Shown here: positions 7,408 to 18,755 of the stretch, one piece after another
Layout of the letters: every line of letters begins with the position of its first letter
Numbering within the stretch: the stretch's first letter is position 1
Origin: Aliicoccus persicus
Lineage (GTDB): Bacteria; Bacillota; Bacilli; Staphylococcales; Salinicoccaceae
Assembly (NCBI RefSeq): GCF_900110815.1
Contig: NZ_FOIT01000001.1
Coordinates: forward strand, 479,910-543,909
DNA length: 64,000 nucleotides
Direction of reading: 5' to 3'
Notes under the pieces: generated by a model
What the model saw: only the letters and a program-made list of their open reading frames with translations
Told to the model about the DNA's origin: nothing
The model's database searches: none
Program-made: the position numbers and the translations under genes

Positions 7408-8766
7408 TTATAAGTTTAATTGTCTTTCTAAGTATTCATATTGTTTTACCATCGGTTTTTCCAATACTTTAACGACTTCTCCGACTGATACTGGATATCC
7501 TGGTTGCGTCACTTTCACCTTAATAATTTCACCAACTAAACTCTCATCACCATCGATGGCTACTTTGAGATAGTTATCTGAGTGTCCAATTAATTTTCCA
7601 TCTTTGGTCTCTTCAGGAATGACTTCTAGTACATCATCTCTAAAGCGTTCTGCATATGCTGTCGCTAGTTCATCAGACAGATTAATCAAACGATTTACAC
7701 GTTCATTTTTCGTATCATCATCGATTTGATCTGTCATGCGTGCAGCTGGTGTACCCGTCCGAATTGAGTATGGAAACACATGAAGTTCACTGAAGTGATG
7801 CTTTTTAATAAAATCATACGTTTCCATAAATTCTTCTTCAGTTTCACCAGGGAACCCGACGATGACGTCACTTGTGATTGCGATGTTTGGCATCATTTCT
7901 TTTAATTCTAAAATGCGTTTCTCAAAGAATTCCATCGTATACTTGCGTCTCATGCGTTTAAGCACCGTGTCACTACCCGATTGAATCGGAATGTGTAAAT
8001 GACGCACAATCTTATTTGAACTTTTAATGACGTTCATCACTTCATCCGTCAATTGGCTCGCTTCAATACTAGAAATACGCAAGCGATTCAAACCTTCGAC
8101 TGCTTCTAGGTCACGGAGTAACTGTGCTAAGTTATAATCTTTTAAATCTTCACCGTATCCACCTGTATGAATACCTGTTAAGACAATCTCTTTATAGCCT
8201 TGTTCAACGAGTTGTGCTGCTTGTGAGACAACCATTTCAGGATCTCTTGAACGCAGGAGTCCACGTGCCCACGGGATAATACAGAACGTGCAGAAGTTAT
8301 TACATCCTTCTTGGATCTTTAATGTTGCACGCGTACGGTCTGTGAAGTAAGGTACATCCATTTCTTCATATGTACGCTTTTTCATAATATTTTTTACACC
8401 GTTAATCGGCGCACGTTCTTCGTGATACTGGTTGACGTAATCGAGCAGCATATCCCGATCTGCAGTACCTATGATGATATCCACACCAGGAATCGCTTCG
8501 ATTTCTTTTGGTGACGTTTGGGCATAACAACCCGTTACACAAATCACTGCATCTGGATTTTGTCTAATCGCACGTCTGATGACTTGGCGACTCTTTTTAT
8601 CTCCAGTGTTTGTTACAGTACATGTATTTATAACAAATACGTCTGCATTATCGTTAAACGTGACACGCTCATAGTTATCGCCCTTGAACACTTGCCACAT
8701 CGCTTCAGTTTCGTAGTGGTTTACCTTACATCCAAGCGTATGGAACGCTACAGTTTTTTCAGTCAT
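7408..8766 (-). CDS. mtaB: tRNA (N6-L-threonylcarbamoyladenosine37-C2)-methylthiotransferase
   Basis: Radical-SAM methylthiotransferase that converts t6A37 to ms2t6A37 in tRNAs reading ANN codons. In 452 residues the N-terminal MiaB-like domain has three cluster cysteines (C13, C49, C80) and the radical SAM cluster is C155-x3-C159-x2-C162. A C-terminal TRAM RNA-binding domain occupies roughly the last 65 residues. The N-terminal HTLGCKVN motif is typical of MtaB rather than MiaB. It lies just downstream of rsmE, as in Bacillus (yqeV), with deoC after it. Confidence 0.95.
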   Translation of the reverse strand: MTEKTVAFHTLGCKVNHYETEAMWQVFKGDNYERVTFNDNADVFVINTCTVTNTGDKKSRQVIRRAIRQNPDAVICVTGCYAQTSPKEIEAIPGVDIIIGTADRDMLLDYVNQYHEERAPINGVKNIMKKRTYEEMDVPYFTDRTRATLKIQEGCNNFCTFCIIPWARGLLRSRDPEMVVSQAAQLVEQGYKEIVLTGIHTGGYGEDLKDYNLAQLLRDLEAVEGLNRLRISSIEASQLTDEVMNVIKSSNKIVRHLHIPIQSGSDTVLKRMRRKYTMEFFEKRILELKEMMPNIAITSDVIVGFPGETEEEFMETYDFIKKHHFSELHVFPYSIRTGTPAARMTDQIDDDTKNERVNRLINLSDELATAYAERFRDDVLEVIPEETKDGKLIGHSDNYLKVAIDGDESLVGEIIKVKVTQPGYPVSVGEVVKVLEKPMVKQYEYLERQLNL

Positions 8767-8851
8767 ACAATCAGTCTTTCTATATGAATTTTATCAGTAC
8801 ATAATATCACAAATTCGAATATTTCACCATATGAGCATGTATTATGGATAG

Positions 8852-8884
8852 AAAAAAACACTACTCAATGATTAGTTGTAGTAG
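8852..8884 (-). terminator. Intrinsic terminator of the hrcA-rsmE operon
   Basis: On the minus strand a bulged hairpin (CTACTACAA / TTGAGTAG) is followed by seven T. It lies just after the rsmE stop and before mtaB, so it closes the heat-shock operon. Confidence 0.6.
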
Positions 8885-8894
8885 CGTTTATACC

Positions 8895-9614
8895 TTATTC
8901 GTATTTGATTGAAAGTGCACTTAAAAAGTACAGTGGTGCGGTCTCTGCTCTTAATATACGTGGACCAAGTCGTACGGCATTAGCGTCGTGTAATGACTCA
9001 ACTTCAGCGTTGGAGAAGCCACCTTCTGGCCCAAAGATGCAAGCAATCCTCTTCAAGTCATCTGTGAGCATGCGATTCAATTGTTTAGACGCATCTCCTG
9101 ACAATCTTTCATACGCGATGAAGAAACGATCATAATCATCAATCGTTAATGACTTCGCATTTCCGACAAACTTTAAGCTCGGTACTTTTAACCGCTTGGA
9201 TTGCTCAGCAGCTTCTTTCACGATTTTTTCAAATCTTTGAAGTTTCTTCTCTTTCTTTTTTTGATCGAGTTTCACGACTGCACGATCTGCTTCATAAAGT
9301 TTGATATGCACAGCACCGAGTTCTGTTGCCTTTTGCAATAACCAATCGAGCTTATCTCCCTTTAACAACGGGACAAACAATGTCGTCTCGACAGGTAGTT
9401 CACTTTTATCGACACGTGCTTCAATTACTCTTACACGAACACGTTCATCGATCGTTTCAATTTTCGCGACAAATAATTGGCTCTTATTGTCCACAATCTC
9501 AATAGTATCATCCGTCGCCATACGCATAACATTTTTCATGTGATGCGTATCTTCTTGACTCATCACAATCAAATCATCGATTTCAACGTCTTGAGCTGTA
9601 AAATAGCGTTGCAT
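8895..9614 (-). CDS. rsmE: 16S rRNA (uracil1498-N3)-methyltransferase
   Basis: SPOUT-family methyltransferase that methylates N3 of U1498 in the decoding region of 16S rRNA. The 239-residue protein has an N-terminal PUA-like domain (about 1-70) and a C-terminal trefoil-knot SAM domain. Knot motifs are IFGPEGGFS and LGPRILRAETAP. It starts 1 nt after prmA and is the last gene of the hrcA-grpE-dnaK-dnaJ-prmA-rsmE operon, the usual Bacillales arrangement. Confidence 0.95.
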   Translation of the reverse strand: MQRYFTAQDVEIDDLIVMSQEDTHHMKNVMRMATDDTIEIVDNKSQLFVAKIETIDERVRVRVIEARVDKSELPVETTLFVPLLKGDKLDWLLQKATELGAVHIKLYEADRAVVKLDQKKKEKKLQRFEKIVKEAAEQSKRLKVPSLKFVGNAKSLTIDDYDRFFIAYERLSGDASKQLNRMLTDDLKRIACIFGPEGGFSNAEVESLHDANAVRLGPRILRAETAPLYFLSALSIKYE

Positions 9615-10550
9615 CTACTCACCCCTTGAGGCGTATATACTCACCCATCCATTTTCTTCAAGCACGCGTTCTATATTAAAGCCAACTTCTTTCATACGCG
9701 TTTGAATGTAATCACTTTTCTCCAAAACAATACCTGAAGCGATAAAATGCCCGTTTGCATTTAATCGTTCAAATGCATCGTCAATCATCTCATCCACGAT
9801 ATGTGCGAGTATATTGGCAATGATGACATCATAATTTGTTGTTTCATCTTTTAACAAGTTTGCTGCGCGCACTTGGATCTTGTCGCTACAGTTGTTCAGT
9901 TCAAAGTTCTCTTTAGACACTTTTAAAGACAACTCATCTATATCGGTTGCAGTAATATCACTAGCCCCCATCAGATGTGCACCAATCGATAAAATACCAG
10001 AACCTGTACCAACATCGATGACACGGTGTTCCGGTTTTACAATCGATTCGATCAATTCTAGACACATCGATGTTGTTGGATGGTCACCTGTACCGAAAGC
10101 CATACCGGGTTCAATTCTAATTAAACGGTCGCCTTCTTTCGGTACATATTGATCCATCTCCCAATCCGGGACGATGACAAACGTGTCAGACACGCGAAAA
10201 GCATGGAAGTATTTCTTCCATTCATTTTCCCATGCCTGCTCCTCGATGACATTCGTATTAATCGTAATGTTTTCTTTATCGGCAAGGTCATTTGATGCTA
10301 TAAATGCGTGGATCAATTCTAGCTTTTCGTCGACATTAATCGTTTCATCAAAATACACTTTAATAGCGATGTCGCTCTCTGGATAGTCTTTAGGATCCAA
10401 TCGGTACTTCTCTTCGAAGTCATCGATTTTCTGCTTTAAAATATCTAATGAATGTTCGATGGATACGCCTTTAGAAATTGAGTTTAAATAGTTCGATAAA
10501 ATTGCTTCGTTTTCTTCTTTGGTAGATATGACCACTTCTGTCCAGTTCAC
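9615..10550 (-). CDS. prmA: Ribosomal protein L11 methyltransferase
   Basis: SAM-dependent enzyme that trimethylates ribosomal protein uL11. Of 311 residues, the N-terminal substrate-recognition part covers about 1-100 and the Rossmann methyltransferase fold follows, with motif I DVGTGSGILSIGA and the active-site stretch VIIANILAH. Translation begins at a GTG at 10550. The Shine-Dalgarno GGAG lies inside the last codons of dnaJ, 6 nt before the GTG, so the gene is coupled to dnaJ. It overlaps nothing on the rsmE side (directly adjacent). Confidence 0.95.
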   Translation of the reverse strand: MNWTEVVISTKEENEAILSNYLNSISKGVSIEHSLDILKQKIDDFEEKYRLDPKDYPESDIAIKVYFDETINVDEKLELIHAFIASNDLADKENITINTNVIEEQAWENEWKKYFHAFRVSDTFVIVPDWEMDQYVPKEGDRLIRIEPGMAFGTGDHPTTSMCLELIESIVKPEHRVIDVGTGSGILSIGAHLMGASDITATDIDELSLKVSKENFELNNCSDKIQVRAANLLKDETTNYDVIIANILAHIVDEMIDDAFERLNANGHFIASGIVLEKSDYIQTRMKEVGFNIERVLEENGWVSIYASRGE

Positions 10551-10551
10551 A

Positions 10552-11685
10552 TTAATCTCCTTTAAAGAAACGACGTGTGCGATCGAAGATGTTTTCGTTT
10601 TGCTCTGTTAACTCATCACCTGAGAGTTCAGCAAGCTTGCGAAAGATTTCTGTTTCTTCATCACTTAGTTTTGTCGGTGTAACGACTTTTACTTTAACGT
10701 ATTGGTCACCGAAACCGTATCCGTGAACGTTTTTAACACCGCGTTCTTTAATTCTAAACGTCTTACCTGTTTGCGTACCTGAAGGAATCGTTAACATGAC
10801 GTGACTATTGATTGTCGGCACTTTCACTTCATCACCAAGTGCTGCTTGTGCGAATGAGATTGGCATTTCGTAATGAATGTCATCGCCATCGCGTTTAAAG
10901 CGTTTATCCGGTCGCACGCGGAATGAAATATATAAGTCTCCAGCTGGTCCACCATTCACACCTGGTTCACCTTTACCTTGTAGGCGTACTTGTTGACCGT
11001 TATCTACACCTTCAGGCACTGTCACTTCAATTTTTACATCTTCCATTTTCGTACCTGTTCCGTTACACACGTTACATGGATCTTCGATTTCTTGTCCGCT
11101 ACCTTGACATGTTGGGCATGTTCTTTGCGTCTGAACGCGTCCAAATGGTGTGTTTTGTTCTACAGAAACACGACCGGCACCTGAACACATCGAACATGTT
11201 TTCTTCGAAGTACCTGGCTTAGATCCACTACCATCACATGTATCACATGACACTTCTTTTTTAATGTTGATCGTTTTGTCTGTCCCAAATACAGCTTCTT
11301 CAAAATCAATCGTCATCGTATATTGAAGGTCGTCACCTTTCATTGGTGCATTCGGGTCACGGCGACGCGCGCCACCGCCGAAGAATGAACTAAAGATATC
11401 TTCAAATCCACCGAAATCTCCGCCTGCGCCGCTAAATCCGCCACCGAAGCCGCCAGCACCACCGTTCATGCCTGCATGACCAAATTGATCGTATTGCGCA
11501 CGTTTGTTTTCATCACTTAATACTTCATATGCTTCTGTTGCTTCTTTAAATTTCGCATCCGCACCATCTTCTTTGTTGATATCTGGATGGTACTTTTTAG
11601 ATAGTTTTCTATATGCACGTTTAATTTCGTCTTTCGACGCACTTTTACTTACACCTAAAACGTCATAATAGTCTTTTTTTGCCAT
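10552..11685 (-). CDS. dnaJ: Chaperone protein DnaJ
   Basis: Type I Hsp40 co-chaperone that delivers substrates to DnaK and stimulates its ATPase. The 377 residues show all domains: J-domain with the HPD triad at 33-35, a Gly/Phe-rich linker (about 75-110), four CxxCxGxG zinc-finger repeats (about 145-210) and the C-terminal substrate-binding beta domains. It follows dnaK but is separated from it by an intercistronic hairpin, so DnaJ is probably made at a lower level than DnaK. Confidence 0.98.
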   Translation of the reverse strand: MAKKDYYDVLGVSKSASKDEIKRAYRKLSKKYHPDINKEDGADAKFKEATEAYEVLSDENKRAQYDQFGHAGMNGGAGGFGGGFSGAGGDFGGFEDIFSSFFGGGARRRDPNAPMKGDDLQYTMTIDFEEAVFGTDKTINIKKEVSCDTCDGSGSKPGTSKKTCSMCSGAGRVSVEQNTPFGRVQTQRTCPTCQGSGQEIEDPCNVCNGTGTKMEDVKIEVTVPEGVDNGQQVRLQGKGEPGVNGGPAGDLYISFRVRPDKRFKRDGDDIHYEMPISFAQAALGDEVKVPTINSHVMLTIPSGTQTGKTFRIKERGVKNVHGYGFGDQYVKVKVVTPTKLSDEETEIFRKLAELSGDELTEQNENIFDRTRRFFKGD

Positions 11686-11731
11686 TATTTTTCCTCCAGT
11701 TTAAAGCTCAAGGGTTTATCAAAAGAAAAGC

Positions 11732-11751
11732 CAAAGCCAAATCAGGCTTTG
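11732..11751 (-). terminator. Intercistronic hairpin (attenuator) between dnaK and dnaJ
   Basis: Minus strand: perfect 7-bp stem CAAAGCC/GGCTTTG with a 6-nt loop, followed by GCTTTTCTTTT. It lies in the 83-bp gap after dnaK. It is most simply a partial terminator or mRNA-processing stop that lowers dnaJ expression relative to dnaK. Confidence 0.65.
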
Positions 11752-11768
11752 ACTATTCTATCATATCA

Positions 11769-13613
<1,845 letters not shown>

Positions 13614-13639
13614 TTAAAATTCCTCCGATTCTTAAAAAA

Positions 13640-14203
13640 TTATTCGCTTACTTTTACCATACTTGGACGAATGACGCGATCTTTTAACATATAACCTTTT
13701 TGAAATTCTTCAATCACGATGTTTGAATCAACCGAATCATCAGCTGCAGTCATGACTGCTTGATGGACATTCGGATCGAATTCAACACCGACACTTTCTA
13801 TCACTGTTACGTCATGATCTTCAAATACTTTGACGAATTCCTTATGCACCATATCGACACCTTTTTTCAGTGAACTAAATGCATTTTCATCGTCTTCAAC
13901 GGACAGTGCACGCTCTAAATTATCGAGTACTGATAACAGATCTTCTGCCATCTTTTGTTCCTTATACTTATTGCGCGTTTCCGTTTCTTGCTTGTTGCGT
14001 CGCTTATAGTTTTCAAATTCCGCAAGCAACTTTAAATACTTATTTTCTTCATCTTCTAATTTGTTTTGTAACGCAGTCAATTCATCAATTTCTTCTGCTT
14101 CTGATGTTTCGTCATACGCGACATCTTCATACACTTCATCTGATTCTTCTTCTGAAAACTCAATGTCTTCAGTTTCATGTTCATTTTCAAATTTCTTATC
14201 CAC
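13640..14203 (-). CDS. grpE: Nucleotide exchange factor GrpE
   Basis: DnaK nucleotide exchange factor. The 187-residue protein has a very acidic N-terminal tail (about 1-45), a long coiled-coil (about 45-110) and the C-terminal beta domain with the GYMLKDRVIRPSMVKVS signature. Translation starts at a GTG at 14203 preceded by GAGGAG with 8-nt spacing. It overlaps the end of hrcA by 8 bp, showing coupling inside the heat-shock operon. Confidence 0.97.
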   Translation of the reverse strand: MDKKFENEHETEDIEFSEEESDEVYEDVAYDETSEAEEIDELTALQNKLEDEENKYLKLLAEFENYKRRNKQETETRNKYKEQKMAEDLLSVLDNLERALSVEDDENAFSSLKKGVDMVHKEFVKVFEDHDVTVIESVGVEFDPNVHQAVMTAADDSVDSNIVIEEFQKGYMLKDRVIRPSMVKVSE

Positions 14204-15197
14204 TGCTGCTACTCCTCTCGACCGATTGATTTTTAATATCGTACAGCAATCTAATGATGTGTTTATAACTCATTAGTTCAGGTCCAATTATCATTAAATT
14301 TCCTGCATGATCGTCGAATGAAAAGTTTGTTGAAATAATTGAAATTGAACGATACTTCTCATCGATTTCTTCACCAAAGAATACATTGACTCCATCATTA
14401 TTCGCGTCAATCAATTTTTCTAATCGTTGGTTTTGTACATCGCTGTACAAATTTTGCAATGTATCGACGTCTCCAACCATGCTTTCAATGATATGATCAA
14501 ATCCTGCTGAACCATTTGTTATCGTTAATGAGGCCAAATGGTTTTCTAATGCATTGTACAAATTATTCTTTAAAGTAAACAATACTTTTGGTACTTTCAT
14601 CTCATTGATTATTTTCGGTAAGTCCGTCAACGGCTTATTTATGACCATTTGATTGATGTAACTCGTATACTGCTCGATATCCCCTAACGATAGCTCAATG
14701 TTACATTCAACTGGGATTTTCAAAACTTTTTTAGAAGATAAAACGATCACTGCTAACACCAGTTTCGGTGTGAGATACGTCACGTATAAACCTCTAATAT
14801 CGTCATCTTGATTCAGCAAAAATACTTGTGTGAGTTGCTTCGTAATGCCGCTGATATAGTTTGCGACTTGTTGCATATCACCCGTATTCAAAAGCTTTGT
14901 CATCGTTTCTCCAAGTTGTTCATTGGATTCGAGTGTATCCTGACTATCTTTAAACTGTTGATTAAGCCGCTTTACATAAAAACGCACAGCTTCACGCGTT
15001 GGTACACGACCCGCTGAAGTATGTGGTTTATTTAGCAATCCTAAATTTTCAAGTTTTGCCATTTCGTTGCGGACAGTTGCAGGTGATACATCAAGATCAT
15101 AAGTCTCGATTAAATAATTGGAACTGAGTGGCGTCATATGATTCAAAAAATCATCAACAATCGACATGAGTATCAACTCTAGCCTTTCTGATAACAC
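14196..15197 (-). CDS. hrcA: Heat-inducible transcription repressor HrcA
   Basis: Repressor of class I heat-shock genes; it binds CIRCE and is thought to need GroE to stay active. The 333 residues contain an N-terminal winged helix (about 1-75, ending NKPHTSAGRVPT) and a GAF-like C-terminal domain. It begins at GTG 15197 with GAGG 7 nt upstream. It is the first gene of hrcA-grpE-dnaK-dnaJ-prmA-rsmE, directly behind its own CIRCE operator, so it is autoregulated. Confidence 0.97.
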   Translation of the reverse strand: MLSERLELILMSIVDDFLNHMTPLSSNYLIETYDLDVSPATVRNEMAKLENLGLLNKPHTSAGRVPTREAVRFYVKRLNQQFKDSQDTLESNEQLGETMTKLLNTGDMQQVANYISGITKQLTQVFLLNQDDDIRGLYVTYLTPKLVLAVIVLSSKKVLKIPVECNIELSLGDIEQYTSYINQMVINKPLTDLPKIINEMKVPKVLFTLKNNLYNALENHLASLTITNGSAGFDHIIESMVGDVDTLQNLYSDVQNQRLEKLIDANNDGVNVFFGEEIDEKYRSISIISTNFSFDDHAGNLMIIGPELMSYKHIIRLLYDIKNQSVERSSSSG

Positions 15198-15209
15198 ATA
15201 ACCACCTCA

Positions 15210-15236
15210 TTAGCACTCCTTGCTGTCGAGTGCTAA
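15210..15236. promoter_or_regulatory. CIRCE operator (HrcA binding site)
   Basis: Perfect match to the 27-bp CIRCE palindrome: TTAGCACTC, 9-nt spacer, GAGTGCTAA. It lies between the hrcA promoter and the hrcA start, within the expected 5' untranslated region. It is the only CIRCE I can find in the window. Confidence 0.98.
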
Positions 15237-15240
15237 TGTA

Positions 15241-15269
15241 AATTTATCAAATAGGTCAAAGAATGTCAA
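15241..15269 (-). promoter_or_regulatory. Sigma-A promoter of the hrcA heat-shock operon
   Basis: Minus strand: -35 TTGACA (15269-15264), 17-nt spacer, -10 TAAATT (15246-15241). The transcript would start at or beside CIRCE, so bound HrcA would block initiation. Confidence 0.85.
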
Positions 15270-15288
15270 CAACTTTGAATAGACTTTT

Positions 15289-16407
15289 TTATGAAGTTAA
15301 AAATTCTGAAAAAACATCATTCCCAACCATGCGTCCATCCTCAGTTAAAGTGATATACTCACCATCATCTTTCAGTAATTTTCTATTGACTAACTGCTCG
15401 ATTTCTTCACCATAAATTGTTTCAATTGGTACATTAAACTTCTCTTTAAAACGTGATTTTGATACACCTTGATTCAACCTTAAACCTAAAAACATCTCTT
15501 CTTCATACTTTTCATTTATTGTTACATCATGACTCTCACGTACCGCATGACCCTTGTCGTTCATTGAGTCAATATAGTGTGTCACAGGCCGAACGTTTGA
15601 TACGCGTTTGCTATTCACATAACCGTGACTGCCTGCACCGAGTCCATAATACTCATCATTTAACCAATATGTTTTATTATGTTCTGACTCATAATCGTCG
15701 ATTGCAAAGTTGGAAATCTCATACTGTCTAAACCCGAGACCCTCTAATCCACTCATGACGGCTTCATAAATTTTTGCTTCACCTACACTGTCGGCAATAT
15801 TTAATTTTCCATCTCTTGCTAAGTTATAAAACACAGTATGCGGTTCAACAATCAACGAGTACCATGAAATATGTTTTGGTTTAAACGCTTTAACGTAACT
15901 TAAACTCGTCTCAATATCTTTCAACGTTTCACCAGGTAAGTTGTACATCAGATCAAGCGAGTAATTCTCAAAGCCTATGTTTTGTAAATGTTCAATTAGA
16001 TTTTCAACATGGTGAACGCTGTGTGTGCGACCTAATATTTTTAAAATATCATTATTAAATGACTGCACGCCGATGCTGAGTCGATTGACACCAGACGATA
16101 GTAATAAGTCAATTTTTTCTGTCGTCAATTCATCTGGATTTGCTTCAAATGTAAATTCATCCGTACATTCAAATCGTGACGTAATTGCCTGTAGCAACGT
16201 TTCTAACTGTTCCATCGATAACGCTGTCGGTGTACCACCACCAACAAAAATTGTTTTGAATGTCTTCGTCTCTACAGTATCCATCTCTTTGATCAATGCA
16301 TCGATGTATTCATCTACCGGTTGATTATCAATCAACACTTTCGTAAAGTCACAATACGTACAGATTCGATTACAAAACGGAATATGCATATAGATGCTTT
16401 TTATCAT
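15289..16407 (-). CDS. hemW: Radical SAM coproporphyrinogen III oxidase-like heme chaperone HemW
   Basis: HemN-related radical SAM protein of the HemW group, a heme-binding chaperone thought to insert heme into respiratory enzymes. The 372-residue protein has the cluster motif C12-x3-C16-x2-C19 followed by DF, then the GGGTPTALS motif and a HemN C-terminal domain. It lacks the longer N-terminus of true HemN. It lies between lepA and hrcA as in Bacillus, separated from lepA by a terminator. A heme chaperone fits the heme-copper oxidase encoded in this window; that link is inference. Confidence 0.93.
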   Translation of the reverse strand: MIKSIYMHIPFCNRICTYCDFTKVLIDNQPVDEYIDALIKEMDTVETKTFKTIFVGGGTPTALSMEQLETLLQAITSRFECTDEFTFEANPDELTTEKIDLLLSSGVNRLSIGVQSFNNDILKILGRTHSVHHVENLIEHLQNIGFENYSLDLMYNLPGETLKDIETSLSYVKAFKPKHISWYSLIVEPHTVFYNLARDGKLNIADSVGEAKIYEAVMSGLEGLGFRQYEISNFAIDDYESEHNKTYWLNDEYYGLGAGSHGYVNSKRVSNVRPVTHYIDSMNDKGHAVRESHDVTINEKYEEEMFLGLRLNQGVSKSRFKEKFNVPIETIYGEEIEQLVNRKLLKDDGEYITLTEDGRMVGNDVFSEFLTS

Positions 16408-16415
16408 ACGAATGC

Positions 16416-16463
16416 CTCCAAAAAATTAGGCTGGACAAGTCAATTACACACTTGTCTCAGCCT
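16416..16463 (-). terminator. Intrinsic terminator of lepA
   Basis: Minus strand: stem of 13 pairs with a one-nucleotide bulge (arms AGGCTGAGACAAGT / ACTTGTCCAGCCT) followed by AATTTTTTGG. It lies 6 bp after the lepA stop. Confidence 0.85.
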
Positions 16464-16468
16464 TTGAA

Positions 16469-18292
16469 TTAATCATCATCCATTTTAAGCACTGCAAGGA
16501 AAGCTTCTTGTGGTATTTCTACACTACCCACTGCTTTCATTTTCTTTTTACCTTCTTTTTGTTTCTCAAGTAACTTACGCTTACGTGAAATATCTCCACC
16601 GTAACATTTTGCAATGACGTTTTTACCCATTGATTTTATATTCGTACGAGACACGATCTTATTACCGATCGCTGCTTGAATAGGTACTTCGAACTGCTGA
16701 CGTGGAATAAGCGTCTTTAATTTTTCAACGATGACTTTACCACGTTCATGAGCGAAATCTCTATGTACGATGATAGATAATGCATCGACTTTTTCTTGAT
16801 TGAGTAAAATGTCCATCTTAACTAAGCGACTTTCCTTATTGCCGATAAACTCATAATCAAATGATGCATAGCCTTTCGTATTAGATTTCAATTGATCAAA
16901 GAAATCAAACACGATTTCTGATAATGGAATTTCATATTGTACATTCACACGAATATCATCGATATAGTCCATCGTTAAGAAGTTACCACGACGTTTTTGA
17001 CAAAGCTCCATGACAGAACCGACATAATCATTTGGCACCATGATCGTCGCTTTAACATATGGTTCTTTCAAATGTTCTATCTTTTGTGGGTCTGGCATTT
17101 TTGATGGGTTATCCACGACAATCGTTTCACCATCCGTCATGTGCACTTCGTAAATTACAGATGGTGCAGTCGCGATTAATTCAATACCAAACTCACGCTC
17201 GATGCGCTCTTGAATAATTTCCATATGAAGTAAACCTAAGAAACCTGTTCGGTAGCCAAATCCTAATGCTTGTGATGTCTCTGGTTCATATTCAAGAGAA
17301 GAGTCGTTCAACTGTAATTTTTCTAAAGCTTCTCTAAGATCATTATATTTTGCAGAATCAATCGGATAAAGACCACAGAACACCATCGGATTCATCTTCT
17401 TGTAACCTTGTAATGGTTCTGCTGCTGGATTGTTCGCAAGCGTAATTGTATCCCCAACATTTGAGTCTGCAACATTTTTGATCGACGCTGTAATAAATCC
17501 AACATCACCGACCGTCAGTTCATCCACTGTCATCGGTTTTGGTGTATTGATACCCACTTCAATCACTTCAAACGTTTTACCAGTCGACATCATTTTGATT
17601 TTGTCGCCTGCTTTAACCGTTCCATCCATAATTCTTATCGATGAAATAACACCGCGATATGCATCGAATACGGAGTCAAAAATAAGTGCTTTAAGTGGTG
17701 CTTCCGGATCACCACTTGGTGGTGGCACGACTTCAACAATACGCTCAAGTATTTCTTCAATACCGATATTTGCTTTAGCCGAAGCAGGAATTGCATCCTC
17801 TGCAGGCAATCCAATTACGTCTTCGACTTCTTGAGCGATTCGGTCTGGATCCGCTGCTGGTAAGTCAATCTTATTAATGACAGGCACAAGTTCTAAATCA
17901 TTATCGAGTGCCAAATAAACATTTGCGAGTGTTTGTGCCTCAATACCTTGCGCTGCATCGACAACAAGAATTGCCCCTTCACATGCAGCAAGCGAACGTG
18001 ACACTTCGTATGTAAAATCGACGTGTCCCGGGGTATCTATAAGGTGGAATGTATAGTCCTCTCCATCTTTTGCTGTATACTTTAGTTGAACAGCATTCAA
18101 TTTAATCGTAATTCCTCGCTCACGTTCTAAATCCATGGAATCGAGCAATTGAGTTTTCATATCTCGTGTTGCTACAGATTGCGTATTTTCTAAAATACGG
18201 TCTGCTAACGTCGATTTCCCATGGTCGATATGTGCAATTATCGAGAAATTACGTATGTTTTTCTGTCTCTTTAAACGGTCTTCATTGTTCAT
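16469..18292 (-). CDS. lepA: Elongation factor 4 (LepA)
   Basis: Ribosome-bound translational GTPase implicated in back-translocation and 30S biogenesis. The 607 residues match the family length. The G1 motif AHIDHGKST is at 20-28, followed by DTPGHVDF and NKIDLP. EF-G-like domains II, III and V and the unique LepA C-terminal domain with the [15 protein letters not shown] end are present. It is divergent from rpsT. Confidence 0.98.
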   Translation of the reverse strand: MNNEDRLKRQKNIRNFSIIAHIDHGKSTLADRILENTQSVATRDMKTQLLDSMDLERERGITIKLNAVQLKYTAKDGEDYTFHLIDTPGHVDFTYEVSRSLAACEGAILVVDAAQGIEAQTLANVYLALDNDLELVPVINKIDLPAADPDRIAQEVEDVIGLPAEDAIPASAKANIGIEEILERIVEVVPPPSGDPEAPLKALIFDSVFDAYRGVISSIRIMDGTVKAGDKIKMMSTGKTFEVIEVGINTPKPMTVDELTVGDVGFITASIKNVADSNVGDTITLANNPAAEPLQGYKKMNPMVFCGLYPIDSAKYNDLREALEKLQLNDSSLEYEPETSQALGFGYRTGFLGLLHMEIIQERIEREFGIELIATAPSVIYEVHMTDGETIVVDNPSKMPDPQKIEHLKEPYVKATIMVPNDYVGSVMELCQKRRGNFLTMDYIDDIRVNVQYEIPLSEIVFDFFDQLKSNTKGYASFDYEFIGNKESRLVKMDILLNQEKVDALSIIVHRDFAHERGKVIVEKLKTLIPRQQFEVPIQAAIGNKIVSRTNIKSMGKNVIAKCYGGDISRKRKLLEKQKEGKKKMKAVGSVEIPQEAFLAVLKMDDD

Positions 18293-18374
18293 ACTGAGGT
18301 ACCAACTTTCTTTTTCGCAATGTAATAATTATAACAATTCCATGTTGATGTATCAATTGATTTAAAACTTATGA

Positions 18375-18403
18375 TTGCAAAGACTCTCGAGTTTTGGTAA
18401 AAT
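18375..18403 (+). promoter_or_regulatory. Predicted rpsT promoter
   Basis: -35 TTGCAA (18375-18380), 17-nt spacer, -10 TAAAAT (18398-18403), with the rpsT start 48 bp further on. Confidence 0.65.
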
Positions 18404-18450
18404 GTTTTTTGTTGCAATAAAAAGTTGTAAATTTTGTTGGAGGTGACATT

Positions 18451-18696
18451 ATGCCGAATATTAAATCATCTAAAAAACGTGTATTAACAAATGAAAAAGC
18501 ACGTGTTCAAAACATTGCTCAGAAAAATGAAATGCGTACAGCGATTAAAAAAGCACAGGTTGCTAAAGCTGAAGATACTGATAACAGAGAAGAACTTACT
18601 TCTGCTGCAGTAAAGCACATTGATAAAGCAGTTAAAAAGAATTTAATTCACAAAAACAAAGGTTCTCGTATGAAATCTCAATTGATGGCTAAATAA
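18451..18696 (+). CDS. rpsT: 30S ribosomal protein bS20
   Basis: Small basic helical-bundle protein of the 30S subunit, 81 residues. The N-terminus MPNIKSSKKRVLTNEKAR and the KGSRMKSQL tail are typical of bS20 in staphylococci. GGAGG precedes the ATG. It is monocistronic with its own promoter and a strong terminator, and convergent with holA. The lepA/rpsT/holA neighbourhood is conserved in Bacillales. Confidence 0.98.
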   Translation: MPNIKSSKKRVLTNEKARVQNIAQKNEMRTAIKKAQVAKAEDTDNREELTSAAVKHIDKAVKKNLIHKNKGSRMKSQLMAK

Positions 18697-18708
18697 TTGA
18701 GTATTAAA

Positions 18709-18755
18709 ATAACCGATTGTCTCGATTCATTTTCGAGATAATCGGTTATTTTTTT
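18709..18755 (+). terminator. Intrinsic terminator of rpsT
   Basis: Sixteen-pair stem with one mismatch (left arm 18709-18724, right arm 18734-18749) followed by seven T. It reaches the holA stop codon at 18754 and may serve both converging genes. Confidence 0.9.

Noticed and set aside
15198-15288. Second CIRCE or a CtsR site near hrcA or elsewhere
   Set aside because: Only one CIRCE is visible. No tandem GGTCAAA-type heptads of CtsR were found in the upstream region.
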